Assembly: GCA_003184365.1 (NCBI GenBank)
Contig: NKYR01000013.1
Coordinates: 310,001-374,000, forward strand
Length of the DNA stretch: 64,000 bases
Source: Evernia prunastri
Taxonomy: Eukaryota; Ascomycota; Lecanoromycetes; Lecanorales; Parmeliaceae
Direction of reading: 5' to 3'
Shown: positions 48,438 to 59,178 of the stretch, piece by piece
Layout of the letters: each line of letters starts with the position of its first letter
How positions within the stretch are numbered: position 1 is the first letter of the stretch
The notes under the pieces: model-generated
The model's database searches: none
What the model was told of the DNA's origin: nothing
What the model saw: only the letters and a program-made list of their open reading frames with translations
Position numbers and translations under genes: made by a program

Positions 48438-49094
48438 TCATCTCCCATATGTCCAATTAGTACTTGGCACGGGTATAGCAAGCCGATCTGATACGGACTG
48501 GGGTTTTGGCGGTAACTCCTTATCGACAATGATGGATGGGACGGGGGGCAAAGCAGTCTCTCGAAAAGCGGGATGGGTTACGCCGTCTATTACTGCAGAG
48601 GCTGGTTGGTTGGCTAGCTGCGATAGTCGGATTCTGGGCTCTGATTCTTCTTGGTGCGTTGGAAAAGGCCGGTCGTCCGTAGAGGGTTTTGCTATCAAAG
48701 CGGCCTCCGCGGTCTCGTCGAAGGAGTATTGTGTAATTTGCTGTGGTGTCTCAATACAGCCTATGTAGAAGGATTGACGATCTAGGCACTCTTCCAACTG
48801 TGCCAAGGTCAAGTAGTCGTCCATTCCAGGCGTTTGACCACGACGCTTCCACGAATTCGATACGTCCCAAGAATGAGGCCGAGGCGAACATTTGGTGCAA
48901 ACTGTGCAGGCTTGACCGTTTGGTCCTGGTTTGTGGAAAGCATCGACAGCACTCCCAATATTCTCAGGACGTGTGGGTGACAGTGATTTGACACGGTGCC
49001 GATGCATTAGGCCCTTCAAAAACTTGGGTGATCGGTTATGGCGTGATGACACGGTAGCCTCGCAAACGCACAAGGGGAGGTTTTCGGATGACAT
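48438..49094 (-). CDS. hypothetical protein, Cys-containing N terminus and Pro-rich C terminus
   Basis: A single-exon open frame of 218 codons. It starts MSSENLPLCVCEATVSSRHN about 20 nt downstream of a TATA-like CTTTTATATAAT. The N-terminal half has several Cys (CVCEATV, CTVCTKC). The second half is acidic and Pro-rich (ALPPVPSIIVDKELPPKPQS), as in disordered fungal proteins. I do not recognise a family. A competing antisense frame exists at 48220-48768, so coding status is uncertain; composition and the TATA-like element favour this strand. Confidence 0.5.
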   Translation of the reverse strand: MSSENLPLCVCEATVSSRHNRSPKFLKGLMHRHRVKSLSPTRPENIGSAVDAFHKPGPNGQACTVCTKCSPRPHSWDVSNSWKRRGQTPGMDDYLTLAQLEECLDRQSFYIGCIETPQQITQYSFDETAEAALIAKPSTDDRPFPTHQEESEPRIRLSQLANQPASAVIDGVTHPAFRETALPPVPSIIVDKELPPKPQSVSDRLAIPVPSTNWTYGR

Positions 49095-49972
49095 GTTGAC
49101 ACGGTGATTATATAAAAGCTGGTTATGGACGGAGGAGACAAGACATCAGGCAGACAGTTTATTCTTCTATATGTAAGCAGGATAATAGGATGTCAGCAGA
49201 GCCCCATTGGGAGCAGCACTGCCAAACGTTCGAAAGTGAAATATAGCAAGGCGGATGGTTGGCATCCTCTGTCAATGCCAACGACCGCAGAAGTAGGAAA
49301 AAGCGAAGCCTTTACATATCCGTCGTTTACGAATTGGGAACGTGTTGCGTGCTTCAGCCAGCGAACCCAAATCGTTTTCGATCCTTCGACCGCAGCTACA
49401 TCTCTTTCCAAGCCTCGGACCCGATAATGTTACAGTGAGTGGCCCACATGCATCATGCATCGCATGATTGCACCGAAAAAGGAACTGCCTCAGCGGGTCA
49501 CTGCCGCAGTACCAACTTACAAAGCGATTTGCTGACGGGCTGAGAGACGGGCGTTGGACGAACAGCTAAAACTTTGGCTTAACAAGAGCACTGCCCCAAT
49601 GGCACAGCTTGGGCACCGGAGTCGAGCAACTCCCTCATTTCTGATTCGGTTAGGTAGATGTTTCAGAGATCGGTCCGGTACAGAGCATCTAATACGAGCG
49701 AGTAATTGATATGTGCAGTTGTATGTGAGGTGGCAGGAACTGTGATGCGAAAGGAAAGAGAGACACAGCTAGTCCTGTTTTGCAGGGCTGAGATGCCAAG
49801 ACATCGTGAAGCTAGTCCATGAGCGGAAACTCTTGGTTTCGACCAATCACCTGGAGCTTCAGAAGAATGCATTCAAGTACAGTGAATAAAGCAAACTAAA
49901 TGAACTCTGGTCACATTCGTTCCGTCACAGAGACTATCAACCCCCAACACCACCCCTTCTCATATAGCCGAC
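49095..49972. other. divergent upstream region before SPT5
   Basis: No gene seen. Short frames on both strands show no family features. Confidence 0.4.
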
Positions 49973-52900
49973 ATGTCAACACGTACACTGTTAGACCAGG
50001 ACTTTGGATCCGAATCTGAAGATGACAACTTTAACCCGGCACCTGCTGAAGACTCGGACAACGATGCTGCCGGTGATTCTGATGAAGAAGCCAACGTGAC
50101 AAAGAACGGAAATGGCGCTGAGCAGCGGCGGCGCCCCTCGGATCAACAAGCTGATGACCCCGAGGATGATGCTGAAAGCTCACCTGTGAACGGCCGACAG
50201 AGCAACGGACACCGCTCAAGAGGGTCTGCAGATGAAGAAGATGAAGGCACACACGGGAATGGTACTGGCAAGCACAATGGTACAGAAGCAGGCGGTAATG
50301 ACGAGGACGAGGAAGAAGAGGAGGAGGAGGAAGACGATGAAGAGGAAGCTATTTCCGTAGGGTTTTTTGTCTTATTGTGACATCAAGTATAGCTCACACT
50401 TTTTGCAGGGCCGGCCACGAAAGCGAGCACGCCGGGACCTTCGCAACCAGTTCGTGGATATCGAGGCCGAGGTTGATGAGGAAGACGAAGGGGACGAGGA
50501 AGACGAGGGGGATCAGGCGGACCCCTTCATCGCCGAGACACATCCAGACGACGTCGCTGATCTCCCAGACGGTGCAGAAACTGATGATAGACGGCACAGA
50601 GAGCTTGACCGACAGCGGGAAAGGGCCCAGCAGATGGACGCAGAGAAACAGGCCCAGCTACTGAGAGAGAAATATGGGCGAAGAACGGCTACCAACGCAG
50701 ATGCAGTCACGGTTCCGAAACGTCTTCTGCTACCAAGTGTAGATGATCCAAGCATATGGGGCGTGAAATGCAAGCAGGGAAAAGAACGTGAGATCGTTTT
50801 TGCGCTTACAAAAAGGATAGAGGAAAGGGCCGGGACGAAAAACCCAATGCCAGTCATCTCTGCATTCGAGCGTGGTGGAACTATGATTGGCTACATCTAC
50901 ATTGAAGCCAGGAGGCAGGCCGATATACATACGGCTCTTGAAGGAATCATGAATGTGTACCCCAGAACCTTGACAGTCATGGTTCCCATCAAGGAAATGC
51001 CGGACCTTCTACGGGTTACCAAAAGCGAATCCTTGGTGCCTGGCGGCTATGTTAGAATAAAACGCGGAAAATACGCAGGCGATCTGGCGCAGATTGATGA
51101 GGTGGAGACGAATGGGCTCACGGCGTCGCTACGTATCGTTCCTCGGCTTGACTACGGACAGGCCGAAGACAACAATGCGCCTATGGTTGATGGCGGTATT
51201 AAAGGAGAGGCACAGAAACGGAAGAGGCAGAATGCTATGGGGCTAAACAATCCGGCAACTCGACCTCCACCTCGCCTTTTCAGTGATGTCGAGGCGAAGA
51301 AAAAGCATTTGAAATTTCTCCAGCAAATGTCTACCTTCGACAAGAAACACTGGCAGTACATGGGAGATACATATATCAGTGGCTTCTTGATCAAAGATTT
51401 CAGGATCCAACACTTGACCACAGATAATGTCAACCCTACGCTCGAGGAAGTCACTAGATTTACAGCAGGTGCGGAGGACGGTACAGAGAATCTGGATCTT
51501 TCAGCTCTAGCTGCAACTTTGAAAAAGGGCACATCTAATGAGAACTATCTCCCGGGCGACATAGTCGAGGTCTACGAAGGCGAACAACAAGGTGTTAGTG
51601 GAAAAGCTGTTGCGGTGCGTGGTGACATTGTGACCATCGCCGTGACAGATGGAGAACTTCGTGGTCAGAGTATAGAGGTTCCTGTCAAGGGTCTCCGCAA
51701 ACGTTTCAACGAGGGTGACCATGTCAAGGTCATTGGTGGCAGTCGATATCGAGACGAGGTTGGCATGGTAGTCAGCATCAAGAACGATACTGTGACGCTC
51801 TTGAGTGATCTAAGCATGCAAGAAATAACAGTCTTCAGTAAGGACTTGAGGGAGGCAAGTGACACTGGTGTTGCTGGGGGTCTTGGAAGGTATGACATAC
51901 ACGACCTGGTACAGCTTGATCCTGCAACAGTTGGCTGCGTGACAAAGGTGGATCGAGAGTCGTTGCGCGTTTTGGATCAAAATGGGTCTACGAGATCCAT
52001 TATGCCTTCGCGAATCTCTAACAAAATCGAGAGGCGAAGACATGCAGTTGCTACAGACCGAAATGGATCCGAGATACGAGCTGATGATACTGTTCGCGAG
52101 GTTGGGGGTGAGTCGAAACAGGGCGTAATTCTGCACATCTACCGATCGTTTCTCTTCCTGCATAACCGGGAGCAGACGGAGAATTCTGGTATCTCCGTGG
52201 TCAGAGCTAGCAATGTCGCTACTGTGGCAGCAAAGGGCGGCCGAGTTGCACAGGTTGGCAGTACTGGACCAGATCTTAACAAGATGAACCCCGCATTAAT
52301 GAGGAATGGCGCGAACGGCAACGGAGCAATGGCGCCTCCCAAAAGCTTTGGACGAGATCGTGCTCTGGACCAAACTGTCACTATTCGAAAAGGACCTTAC
52401 AAAGGCTTGCTTGGCATTGTCAAGGACACTACGGATCTCGAAGCACGAGTGGAGTTGCACACCAAAAGCAAGACGATTACTGTGCCCAAGGATACTCTTG
52501 GATTCAAAGAGTATGTATTGTTCTCTTACTTGATGATCAAGACTGACATTCCGTAGCCCTTTGACTGGGCAAAGCATCGACTATACACGCTTCGCTGGAA
52601 CACGGGGAAGAGGCGGCGGTGGCCGTGCTGGGTATGCAGGCAACATGGGCGGTGCTACTCCAGGAAGAGAGTCCCAGTGGCAAGGTGGCCGCACTCCTGT
52701 GCCAGTGGCAACAGGAGGTCGTACGCCAGCATGGGGAGCAGGTGGTTCGTCCGCTCGAAGTAATGTCCCACACCCCTTTTCTCTATCTCTCCGACTAACA
52801 GCTTCCAGCACCAGCCTGGTCAGCCAATGCTTCAACAGCCCGAACCCCCATGTGGCGCCAAGACGCTATGGGCTCCAATGGCGGTGGTCGCACGCCCGCC

Positions 52901-53377
52901 TACAACGCCGGTGCTGATGGTTCCCGAACCGTGAACCCCTACGCCGACGGCAGCCGCACCGTCAACCCTTATGGCGGCTCCACAGCTTACGGTGGTGCTT
53001 CAGGAGGAGGGAGCCGCACTCCAGCCTGGAATCCCACAGCCACATCCTCCTCCTACACACACGACCCCTTCTCCTCCCGCACCCCCGCTCACGAACCGTC
53101 TTATGCCCGCACACCTGCTCCCTCTTACCCGACTCCTCAAGACTCCAGATCGTATGATGCGCCTACGCCTGGGAAGGATTTCACGACGGCACCAACGCCC
53201 GCAGCACATCCGAGTAATGGGTATGCGGGCAGCACGCCTGCGTCGATAGGAGGGGCACCAACGCCGAAGTTCAGTGGGGACGCGCCGACCCCGTTCAGTG
53301 GGCAGCCGGAGACGCCCGGGTGGAGGGGTGAGGCGGACGATGAACCCAGGTATGAGGAGGGGACGCCTAGTCCTTGA
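49973..53377 (+). CDS. SPT5: transcription elongation factor Spt5
   Basis: Spt5 (with Spt4 forms DSIF) clamps RNA polymerase II and promotes elongation and mRNA processing. Four exons (49973..50356, 50409..52510, 52557..52759, 52809..53377) with introns of 46-52 nt encode 1085 residues, normal for the family. An acidic N terminus (DEDEEEEEEEEDDEEEA) is followed by GRPRKRARRDL. The NGN domain has WGVKCKQGKEREIVFALTKR and VYPRTLTVMVPIKEMPDLL. Several KOW segments follow (VPGGYVRIKRGKYAGDLAQI, YLPGDIVEVYEGEQQGVSGK, NEGDHVKVIGGSRYRDEVG, TIRKGPYKGLLGIVKDTTD). The C-terminal region has RTPAW/RTPxY/APTP repeats, the fungal form of the phosphorylatable CTR, including a tandem DGSRTVNPYA/DGSRTVNPYG duplication. 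Confidence 0.97.
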
Positions 53378-54338
53378 GGAGAAGGGCGGAGATGATGTGA
53401 CCAAGGCAGCATTTGCATTTTTGGGCGTAAGGGGCGGTGATAGCGAGCATGGGGCAGTTGAAGGGGTGTCCGGACAATTCGAGAAAGCCCTTTCGCCTCT
53501 TCAGATCCAATGAAAACGCTGGCAATGATATCAATCAATGCAGGTTAAAAAATCAATTTTCGTATGATGCTTGGGTGTTTTTACCACCAAGGTAGTACTA
53601 TCATTATGCTATATCCCAAGGTGGGATTGTACTTGATGAGGTTGTGCTTGATGAGGATCTCGCAAGGAAATCTACTTAGGCAAAGTGTGAGACTTTTATG
53701 AAGGTAGGTTAGAGCATTGGAAGTGATATTGCCAAGAGCAGCCCAGACCATGCTTTGGGAATCGGAAACATGCACCTCTTCAGTAAAAAACACAAGCGGT
53801 TTGTGCGTGCTTCTGCTATACATCATCGAAGAGAGGCACATGATTGCTCGCATTCCGAATTCCGACTGACGTTCATGGCGAGATGTGTTCACAATCGCGT
53901 TGACCTCAATACATCGAAGCTAAGCTTGGCGTGGATTGCCAGGCAACACGTATTCGCGCCTAAGCTTGGAACCAGCTTTAGCTATCTCATGACAATACAA
54001 CACCTCGACTCTGTTTCCCGGCCGCGCCCTGTCTGTCTTCGACTTCGCGGGGCTGAGGTCTCTCGAAGGCTAGCGAAACATGTGACACGAAAGCTTCAAG
54101 GATTGTTGGAAATGTCGCAGCACTGTGTTGACAGTATATTGATGCGGTGTTGTCGCTCTTCCTCATGGTGGCAATCAAAGGGCAAAGACGAGTACTATAA
54201 GTAGCCATTCAGCACTCTCATAGCCGAACAATCATTCACTCCTCCATATAAGTGACAAGGATAAATCTTTTCCGGTCTTTGACCTACAATCTGTCTTGTC
54301 TTCTCTCATTAACTTACCAACAGTATATTCTGATCATC
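53378..54338. other. spacer between SPT5 and the RBR gene
   Basis: A 149-codon + frame (53755-54204) is present, but it has no recognisable domain and its composition looks random. Otherwise nothing, apart from the upstream region of the RBR gene. Confidence 0.4.
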
Positions 54339-55748
54339 ATGGCAAAGTCTACGACCGATAGAACCCAAGCGCTCAATCAGGTGTGTCTTGAAGAAGGTGT
54401 CCAAGCGACTATCCTCGACAAGCATTATACATCATGGACTATGGGACAGATCCGGGACATTCTCCGCTTTTACGGTGTGAGGCACAACCTAGAAGCCAAT
54501 GTGAAGAGGCCAAAGCTGGAACTGATGCGCAAGCTCGCTCGACTCGTGGACCGACGTGGACTTACAAGGTCTGATCGTCTGGAAATCGCACGCTACAGTG
54601 GAGGTGGTGGCCGTGTACGTGGCCCGCGTCCACCGAAGAAGCCCATCATCCAGCGGGCAGCTCGGAGAGGCAATCAGGATAACACCATCTCTGATAAACT
54701 TGGACGGACCCGGTCTTCAACGAATAGGAACAACAAGGCGTCACAGCACCTTGCTCGACCTAACTTCCCTCATACAGAAGCTCTTGATGATGTAAATGCT
54801 CCATCTGTCAGACGTGCAGAAGCCTTCAACGCTATTTGCACCGTCTGCTTTGAGGATTTGAACCTGCAGAACTCTGTAGATCGAAACATCACGGCCTCTT
54901 GTAGCCACAAGTCCAATGTGTGCAAGGCGTGCCTATCGAAATCGATCTCCGCTCAATTCACAAGCAGAATCTGGAACAAGATCGATTGCCCAACCTGTGG
55001 GGAGAGGCTAGACTCCCAAGACGTGAAAGACTTCGCCGAACCAGAAATTTTCGAAAAGTGAGATCTTCAAGAGCCACTCCGCAAGTAGTTATCAGCTGAT
55101 AGACGTAGGTACCAAAGCCTGCTATCAGAGCACCAAGAGGGCCGGCTTCAAAAGTGTCGTTCACCGCGTTGTCGGTCGAGCCAGCAATTGCTTCCTGGTC
55201 AAGATATATGGTCTGCGACACCTGCCTGCGTCGAACATGCATAAAATGCAATACTCTGTGGCATGCCGGCGAGACCTGTGCTGATGTTGCAAGAATGATC
55301 GCAGAAGCTAAAACTGCCGAAGAAGTCTCTGCACAGAAGTACCTCGCAGCCAACTCAAGGCCATGCTCTAATTGTGGAGTTCGTGTTCAAAAGGCTGCTG
55401 GGTGTGACCACATGGATTGTAAGTATAGCTCGTTCACTCTATAATAAGATCTAGACGCTAACCAAAACCCCCTTCGCAGGCTCAATGTGCGACCAGCAGT
55501 ATTGTTGGGCTTGCCTCACAAAATATGTGGGCAACGTCCGTGGTTGCAACCACGATGGTGACGAGATGATCGAAGAGCTCCCTGATTACGACGACGACGA
55601 TGACGATTTGATGGAGGACCTCCCTGATTGCGACCACGACGCCGACGATTTGATCGGGGATCCTCCTCCAAGGAGTGAAGGCATCCGATTCCGATATGAC
55701 TTGCGGAGCATGTGTGGCTCATTGACTGGAGCCTCAAGATCTGGATAG
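54339..55748 (+). CDS. RING-IBR-RING (RBR) E3 ubiquitin ligase with a frame break in the IBR
   Basis: RBR ligases take ubiquitin onto a RING2 Cys before passing it to substrate. Exons are 54339..55057, 55109..55418 and 55480..55748. The N terminus has a SAP-like helix pair (MGQIRDILRFYGVRHN, KLELMRKLARLV). RING1 is CTVCFEDL..CSHKSNVCKACL..CPTCGERL. The IBR starts KCRSPRC in one frame and continues YMVCDTCLRRTCIKCNTLWH in another; one base is missing near 55200. A 50-nt GT..AG segment (55154-55203) would also restore frame (415 residues) but deletes the first IBR Cys pair. RING2 is CSNCGVRVQKAAGCDHMDC..CDQQYCWAC with the catalytic-type Cys in AAGC. The C-terminal tail has two acidic 14-residue repeats. 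Confidence 0.75.
55573..55656 (+). repeat. tandem 42-nt coding repeat in RBR tail
   Basis: Two in-frame units, EELPDYDDDDDDLM and EDLPDCDHDADDLI, then a partial third (GDPPP). They make an acidic tail after RING2. Confidence 0.7.
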
Positions 55749-56754
55749 ATGCCATAACAACAGAATTAAATATGAGGCAGCTTGCTGGTAGTCATTCGAC
55801 ATCTCTGGTCTGCGGGCTCATATTGGCACTCTTTAATAGCGGATAATACAGACCGAGCATTCAATGGGACTCTTGCGAATAGAAACAAATCTTCTACTAC
55901 AGTCTCTAGATTTGGCAACCGAAAAGGTAGCTTTTGAAGTAGAGCAAAGCTGGGTAGTGCTGCTGCCGCTTAATATAGCTGACATGATACCCTGTCGTGA
56001 AGGTGATAAGTTAATCACCGCATAGATTGTCAAATGCACGCGGTTACCTCCGCCAGCATGGACAATGATTTTCCAGTTTTAGCATTTCGTTGTCATTATT
56101 ATTGGCCGTCAACGAACTCATTGCGTAGTTTCGCACTAGCTCAGTATCAGGGACGCACTGCAGCCTCGACCAACGCGGTCGTGTTGTTGCAAAAAGAGTG
56201 AGGACAGTAAATCATTTGCGCGACAATGGCACAGTTGTTCCTCCGCCCTGATTTCGTGCTTCTGGGACATAACGGACCTTTACTTGTAAAACGAGAAGTA
56301 CGTACATATCATGGTCCATTCTAGGGAGGCAAGTACATTTTGATTTCCTCACATGCTGGCAAGACGCAATGCAAGCACGTGCGCACGGGTAGTGCTGTCT
56401 GGTCACTCTGGATAGCACAGCGCCCGAATGTCCCTCCTGCACTAAAAGGAATCTGTCGACGTCTAACGAGATCACGATCAACACTTACGGTCCGGGGGAC
56501 ATGGAGGTGCTGTGGACATGTTTGAGCTAGGAAAAAAGAAAGGTATGTTAGATACCAGGGGACAAAAGCCAGTCAAAACAAACCACCACACATTCCATCC
56601 CTCAACTCGACAATTTGACCTTCCAATCTCTCAGCTCGCACACACACACACACACACGGAACACCCAACCCTTCCTACAATCCACCCTGGAACCCCCCCA
56701 CCCCAGCTGACACGCCGCCACCCCCCTCCCCCACAAACCTTCATCTCCAACCCC
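55749..56754. other. 1-kb spacer with a possible RING-like relic
   Basis: No intact gene. On the + strand around 56380-56520 one frame reads CCLVTLDSTAPECPSCTKR and then a short tail. This resembles the end of a RING finger, but the frame is stopped just before it. An (AC) run at 56639-56657 lies at the right end. Confidence 0.4.
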
Positions 56755-56985
56755 CTAACAAGCCACCCCATTCAGATCGCCCCCCACGGTGGCGATTTCG
56801 GACTTCACCTCCTGTATCGCCGCAGAGCTGCCCCCATCCGCTTCCAGTGTGCTCAGCTGGGTCTCCAGAGTGTTCAATTGATTGCAAAGGTCCGACTGCC
56901 GCGTCTGCAGGCCAGATGGCGGCGCCGCATAGCTGATACCGGCCAAGATGGCGGTTGCGAGGTAGAGGATGGTGGGGACTTGCAT
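56755..56985 (-). CDS. small secreted protein, 76 residues
   Basis: A single-exon frame of 76 codons. The signal peptide MQVPTILYLATAILAGISYA is followed by a ~56-residue mature part with a helical, heptad-like middle (LCNQLNTLETQLSTLEAD, AIQEVKSEIATVGG). It has two Cys, one early (LCNQL) and one as the last residue (GVAC), which could form a disulphide closing a helical hairpin. There is no recognised family; candidates are a secreted structural or effector-like protein. The stop follows directly after the last Cys. The frame and signal peptide make it credible despite its size. Confidence 0.65.
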   Translation of the reverse strand: MQVPTILYLATAILAGISYAAPPSGLQTRQSDLCNQLNTLETQLSTLEADGGSSAAIQEVKSEIATVGGDLNGVAC

Positions 56986-59178
56986 GGTGTTTCGGTTTTT
57001 TTGAGTAAGTGTTTGGAGAAGAGAGAGAGAGTGATTGGATTGGATGGAATAGTTGGGGTGGAATGTGGTTCTGCGAGGTGGGCGGGACGATTGGGTTTGA
57101 TGATTGATAATGGGCTTGGGATGAGGTTGGCTGGATTTTGTTGAGGATGCTTTTCAGAAGAACTGTAAACCGCGGGAAACAAGCACCTTTCTATATTCGA
57201 GGCTGGATTGCCATCCCCAGCGGTGGAGTTGTCCGAAATTTTTCATTCATGGCTTCGTGGTGAGTCTTGCAATTTTGCCCTGCACGGCATGCAAGGTAGC
57301 TAAAGGATGCATGCTCAATTGATTCAATACTCGTGGTGGATTCTGTCGGTCAGGCAGCCACTATCCAAGTGATTACCTAAAATCTGATACGGTAGGGGAT
57401 CATCTTGGTGTCACGTACTCCACCATCTCTCTGCAATATTAATGCAGTCGGCTCTGTGAAGAAAATGGCGCATTTGACTGGCTCTGGCTGCTTGGTCCGT
57501 TCAATATCCGTCATATCATTATGCTCATGGTGTTCTTCCTTTCGGGATTCATCTTTGCTCCAATTGTCATGTCCATTGTATCCAGTCAAGTCCGAGGGAG
57601 GTGGTTTGGTTTTCGGGAGGGGGTCGCGAGCATCGCCGACCCGTCCGTCTCGACCTGCCTGACGAATCCAATCAATTCCCCGGAATCATGTTTTTGTTGC
57701 AACTTGTACCAACCTCGTGGCGGTGGGACAAATTTCTCGATGGTCATCCCGGCACATCCATAGATAAGTCGGCCATCCATGGGGAACTAGGAATACTCAT
57801 GCTGTTGTCACGACTGTCTCATGGGCAAAAACCCCATAGACATCATGTATCTTTCCAAGAGTGATGAAGAAGGAGGCTAAGCGATAGCCATGTAATACTA
57901 GTAACAGTAAACGCGAAAGGAAGGATTAGTTATAGTAGCGGCAGCAGCAGCAGCAACCTTAGCCTTTTATTTTCCCTCCACAAAAATAACGCAATATCTA
58001 TTGAGAGGATGGGATCTCCATAAAAAGGTATGCCTTGTCAATGGAATTGGGGCTATTAGATGGGTGTGATGACAGCATGAGTATCCCAAATCCCCATACG
58101 TGTGGATGATCCATCTGAAGATCTTCAATCCCCACGGGCGTGATGCGACATGTTCTTTCTGCCTCTCTTACCCAAACCGCCCAGTAAATACCGCAGCCTG
58201 TGCGTCTAGCGCAATAATAGTGGAACCCACAGTCCTTCATTGAAACACGTGTACACCCGTGGTGTCGTTCCAGCCATCCCATAGGCAAAGATTTCAAGCA
58301 GCGATGTATCTCTTTCCCCGAACAGAAGCGTCTTATTCAGAGTAATGCTACCAGCTATCCCAAGCCACCGTTACATTCGGCCCGCATACGAATGTGTTAT
58401 AGGATTGTGTACGTGGCGCTGTTCCACATAGCGGTCGCCCGCACCAACAACCACAACATGACGGCATGCCCCCTATAGAACATGGTGACGAGATTCGCCT
58501 CGTGCCCTATGATAGTCCGATGTCTTCCGACGGTCTAATACGCGGAGCCTAGAATGGGAGCAAGCGCCACCAAACCAGACTTCCGTCCGAGAACCCCATC
58601 GAGAGAGATCGAAATGCTGCATCGACCCGCCGGTAGCATTCACTGACCGCAAATTCATCGACAAAATGAACGAACGAGGCGCCGTAATGCCCACATACAG
58701 ACCATATAGCCACTCACCTATCACCGTCAAGGTCCAAGATCCAGAACAAACAGCATACCAAACAGCCGAGTAATTTAGCGCTACCAATCAGAACCCATTC
58801 TGAAAGTAGTGATACCAGGCACGGGACGAGCGAGCGTAGCGACTCGGACTTAGCTCTTTGTTTGATAGGTAGAGTGGGGCGCTCTTCTCGAAAAATCAGA
58901 GTCGGCAAATGTCGTTTACCTATTGGAGAAGGAAGATAAGCTTTGAGTACTTTAGGCGGTGCAGGAATTCGGAAAAAAATCAAAAAAAGAAAAAAATCAA
59001 AATCAAAAAGGTCGTGTGATGGCTTCGCGAGAGATGGAGGGGACTTACACAGAAAAGAGGCTGGGGGGCGGAGGAGAGGGGGATGTACGGTAACACTTAA
59101 CGGAGATGATCCCGCACGTCAACCTTCCCTCGTTTCATGTCGCTCACAGTCCACATCAACGATTCAAGTGGAGGCCGT
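56986..59178. other. 2.2-kb region with decayed coding traces and an inverted repeat
   Basis: No intact gene. Minus-strand pieces in shifting frames occur between 58790 and 57380: a piece of 104 codons (58787-58473), MPSCCGCWCGRPLCGTAPRT (58466-58407), NVTVAWDSW, TLLFGERDTSLLEIFAYGM, and MTIEKFVPPPRGWYKLQQKH (57747-57688). They look like remains of one or two genes whose family I cannot name. An imperfect inverted repeat (57790-57811 versus 58066-58087) sits inside. 58965-59010 is A-rich, next to the lipase 3' end. Confidence 0.45.
57790..58087. repeat. imperfect inverted repeat, arms of 22 nt
   Basis: Bases 57790-57811 (GGAATACTCATGCTG then TTGTCAC) match the reverse complement of 58066-58087 at 19 of 22 positions by hand. 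Weaker similarity extends outward through CATCCA..TGGGGA. Confidence 0.6.

Noticed and set aside
48220..48768. 182-codon + strand open frame
   Set aside because: Antisense to the more protein-like minus-strand frame 48438-49094; no family features.
53755..54204. 149-codon + strand open frame upstream of the RBR gene
   Set aside because: No recognisable domain; composition like other chance frames in the spacers.
56380..56520. RING-like stretch ending CCLVTLDSTAPECPSC
   Set aside because: Stopped immediately upstream and without the first zinc ligands in frame; too little to call a gene.
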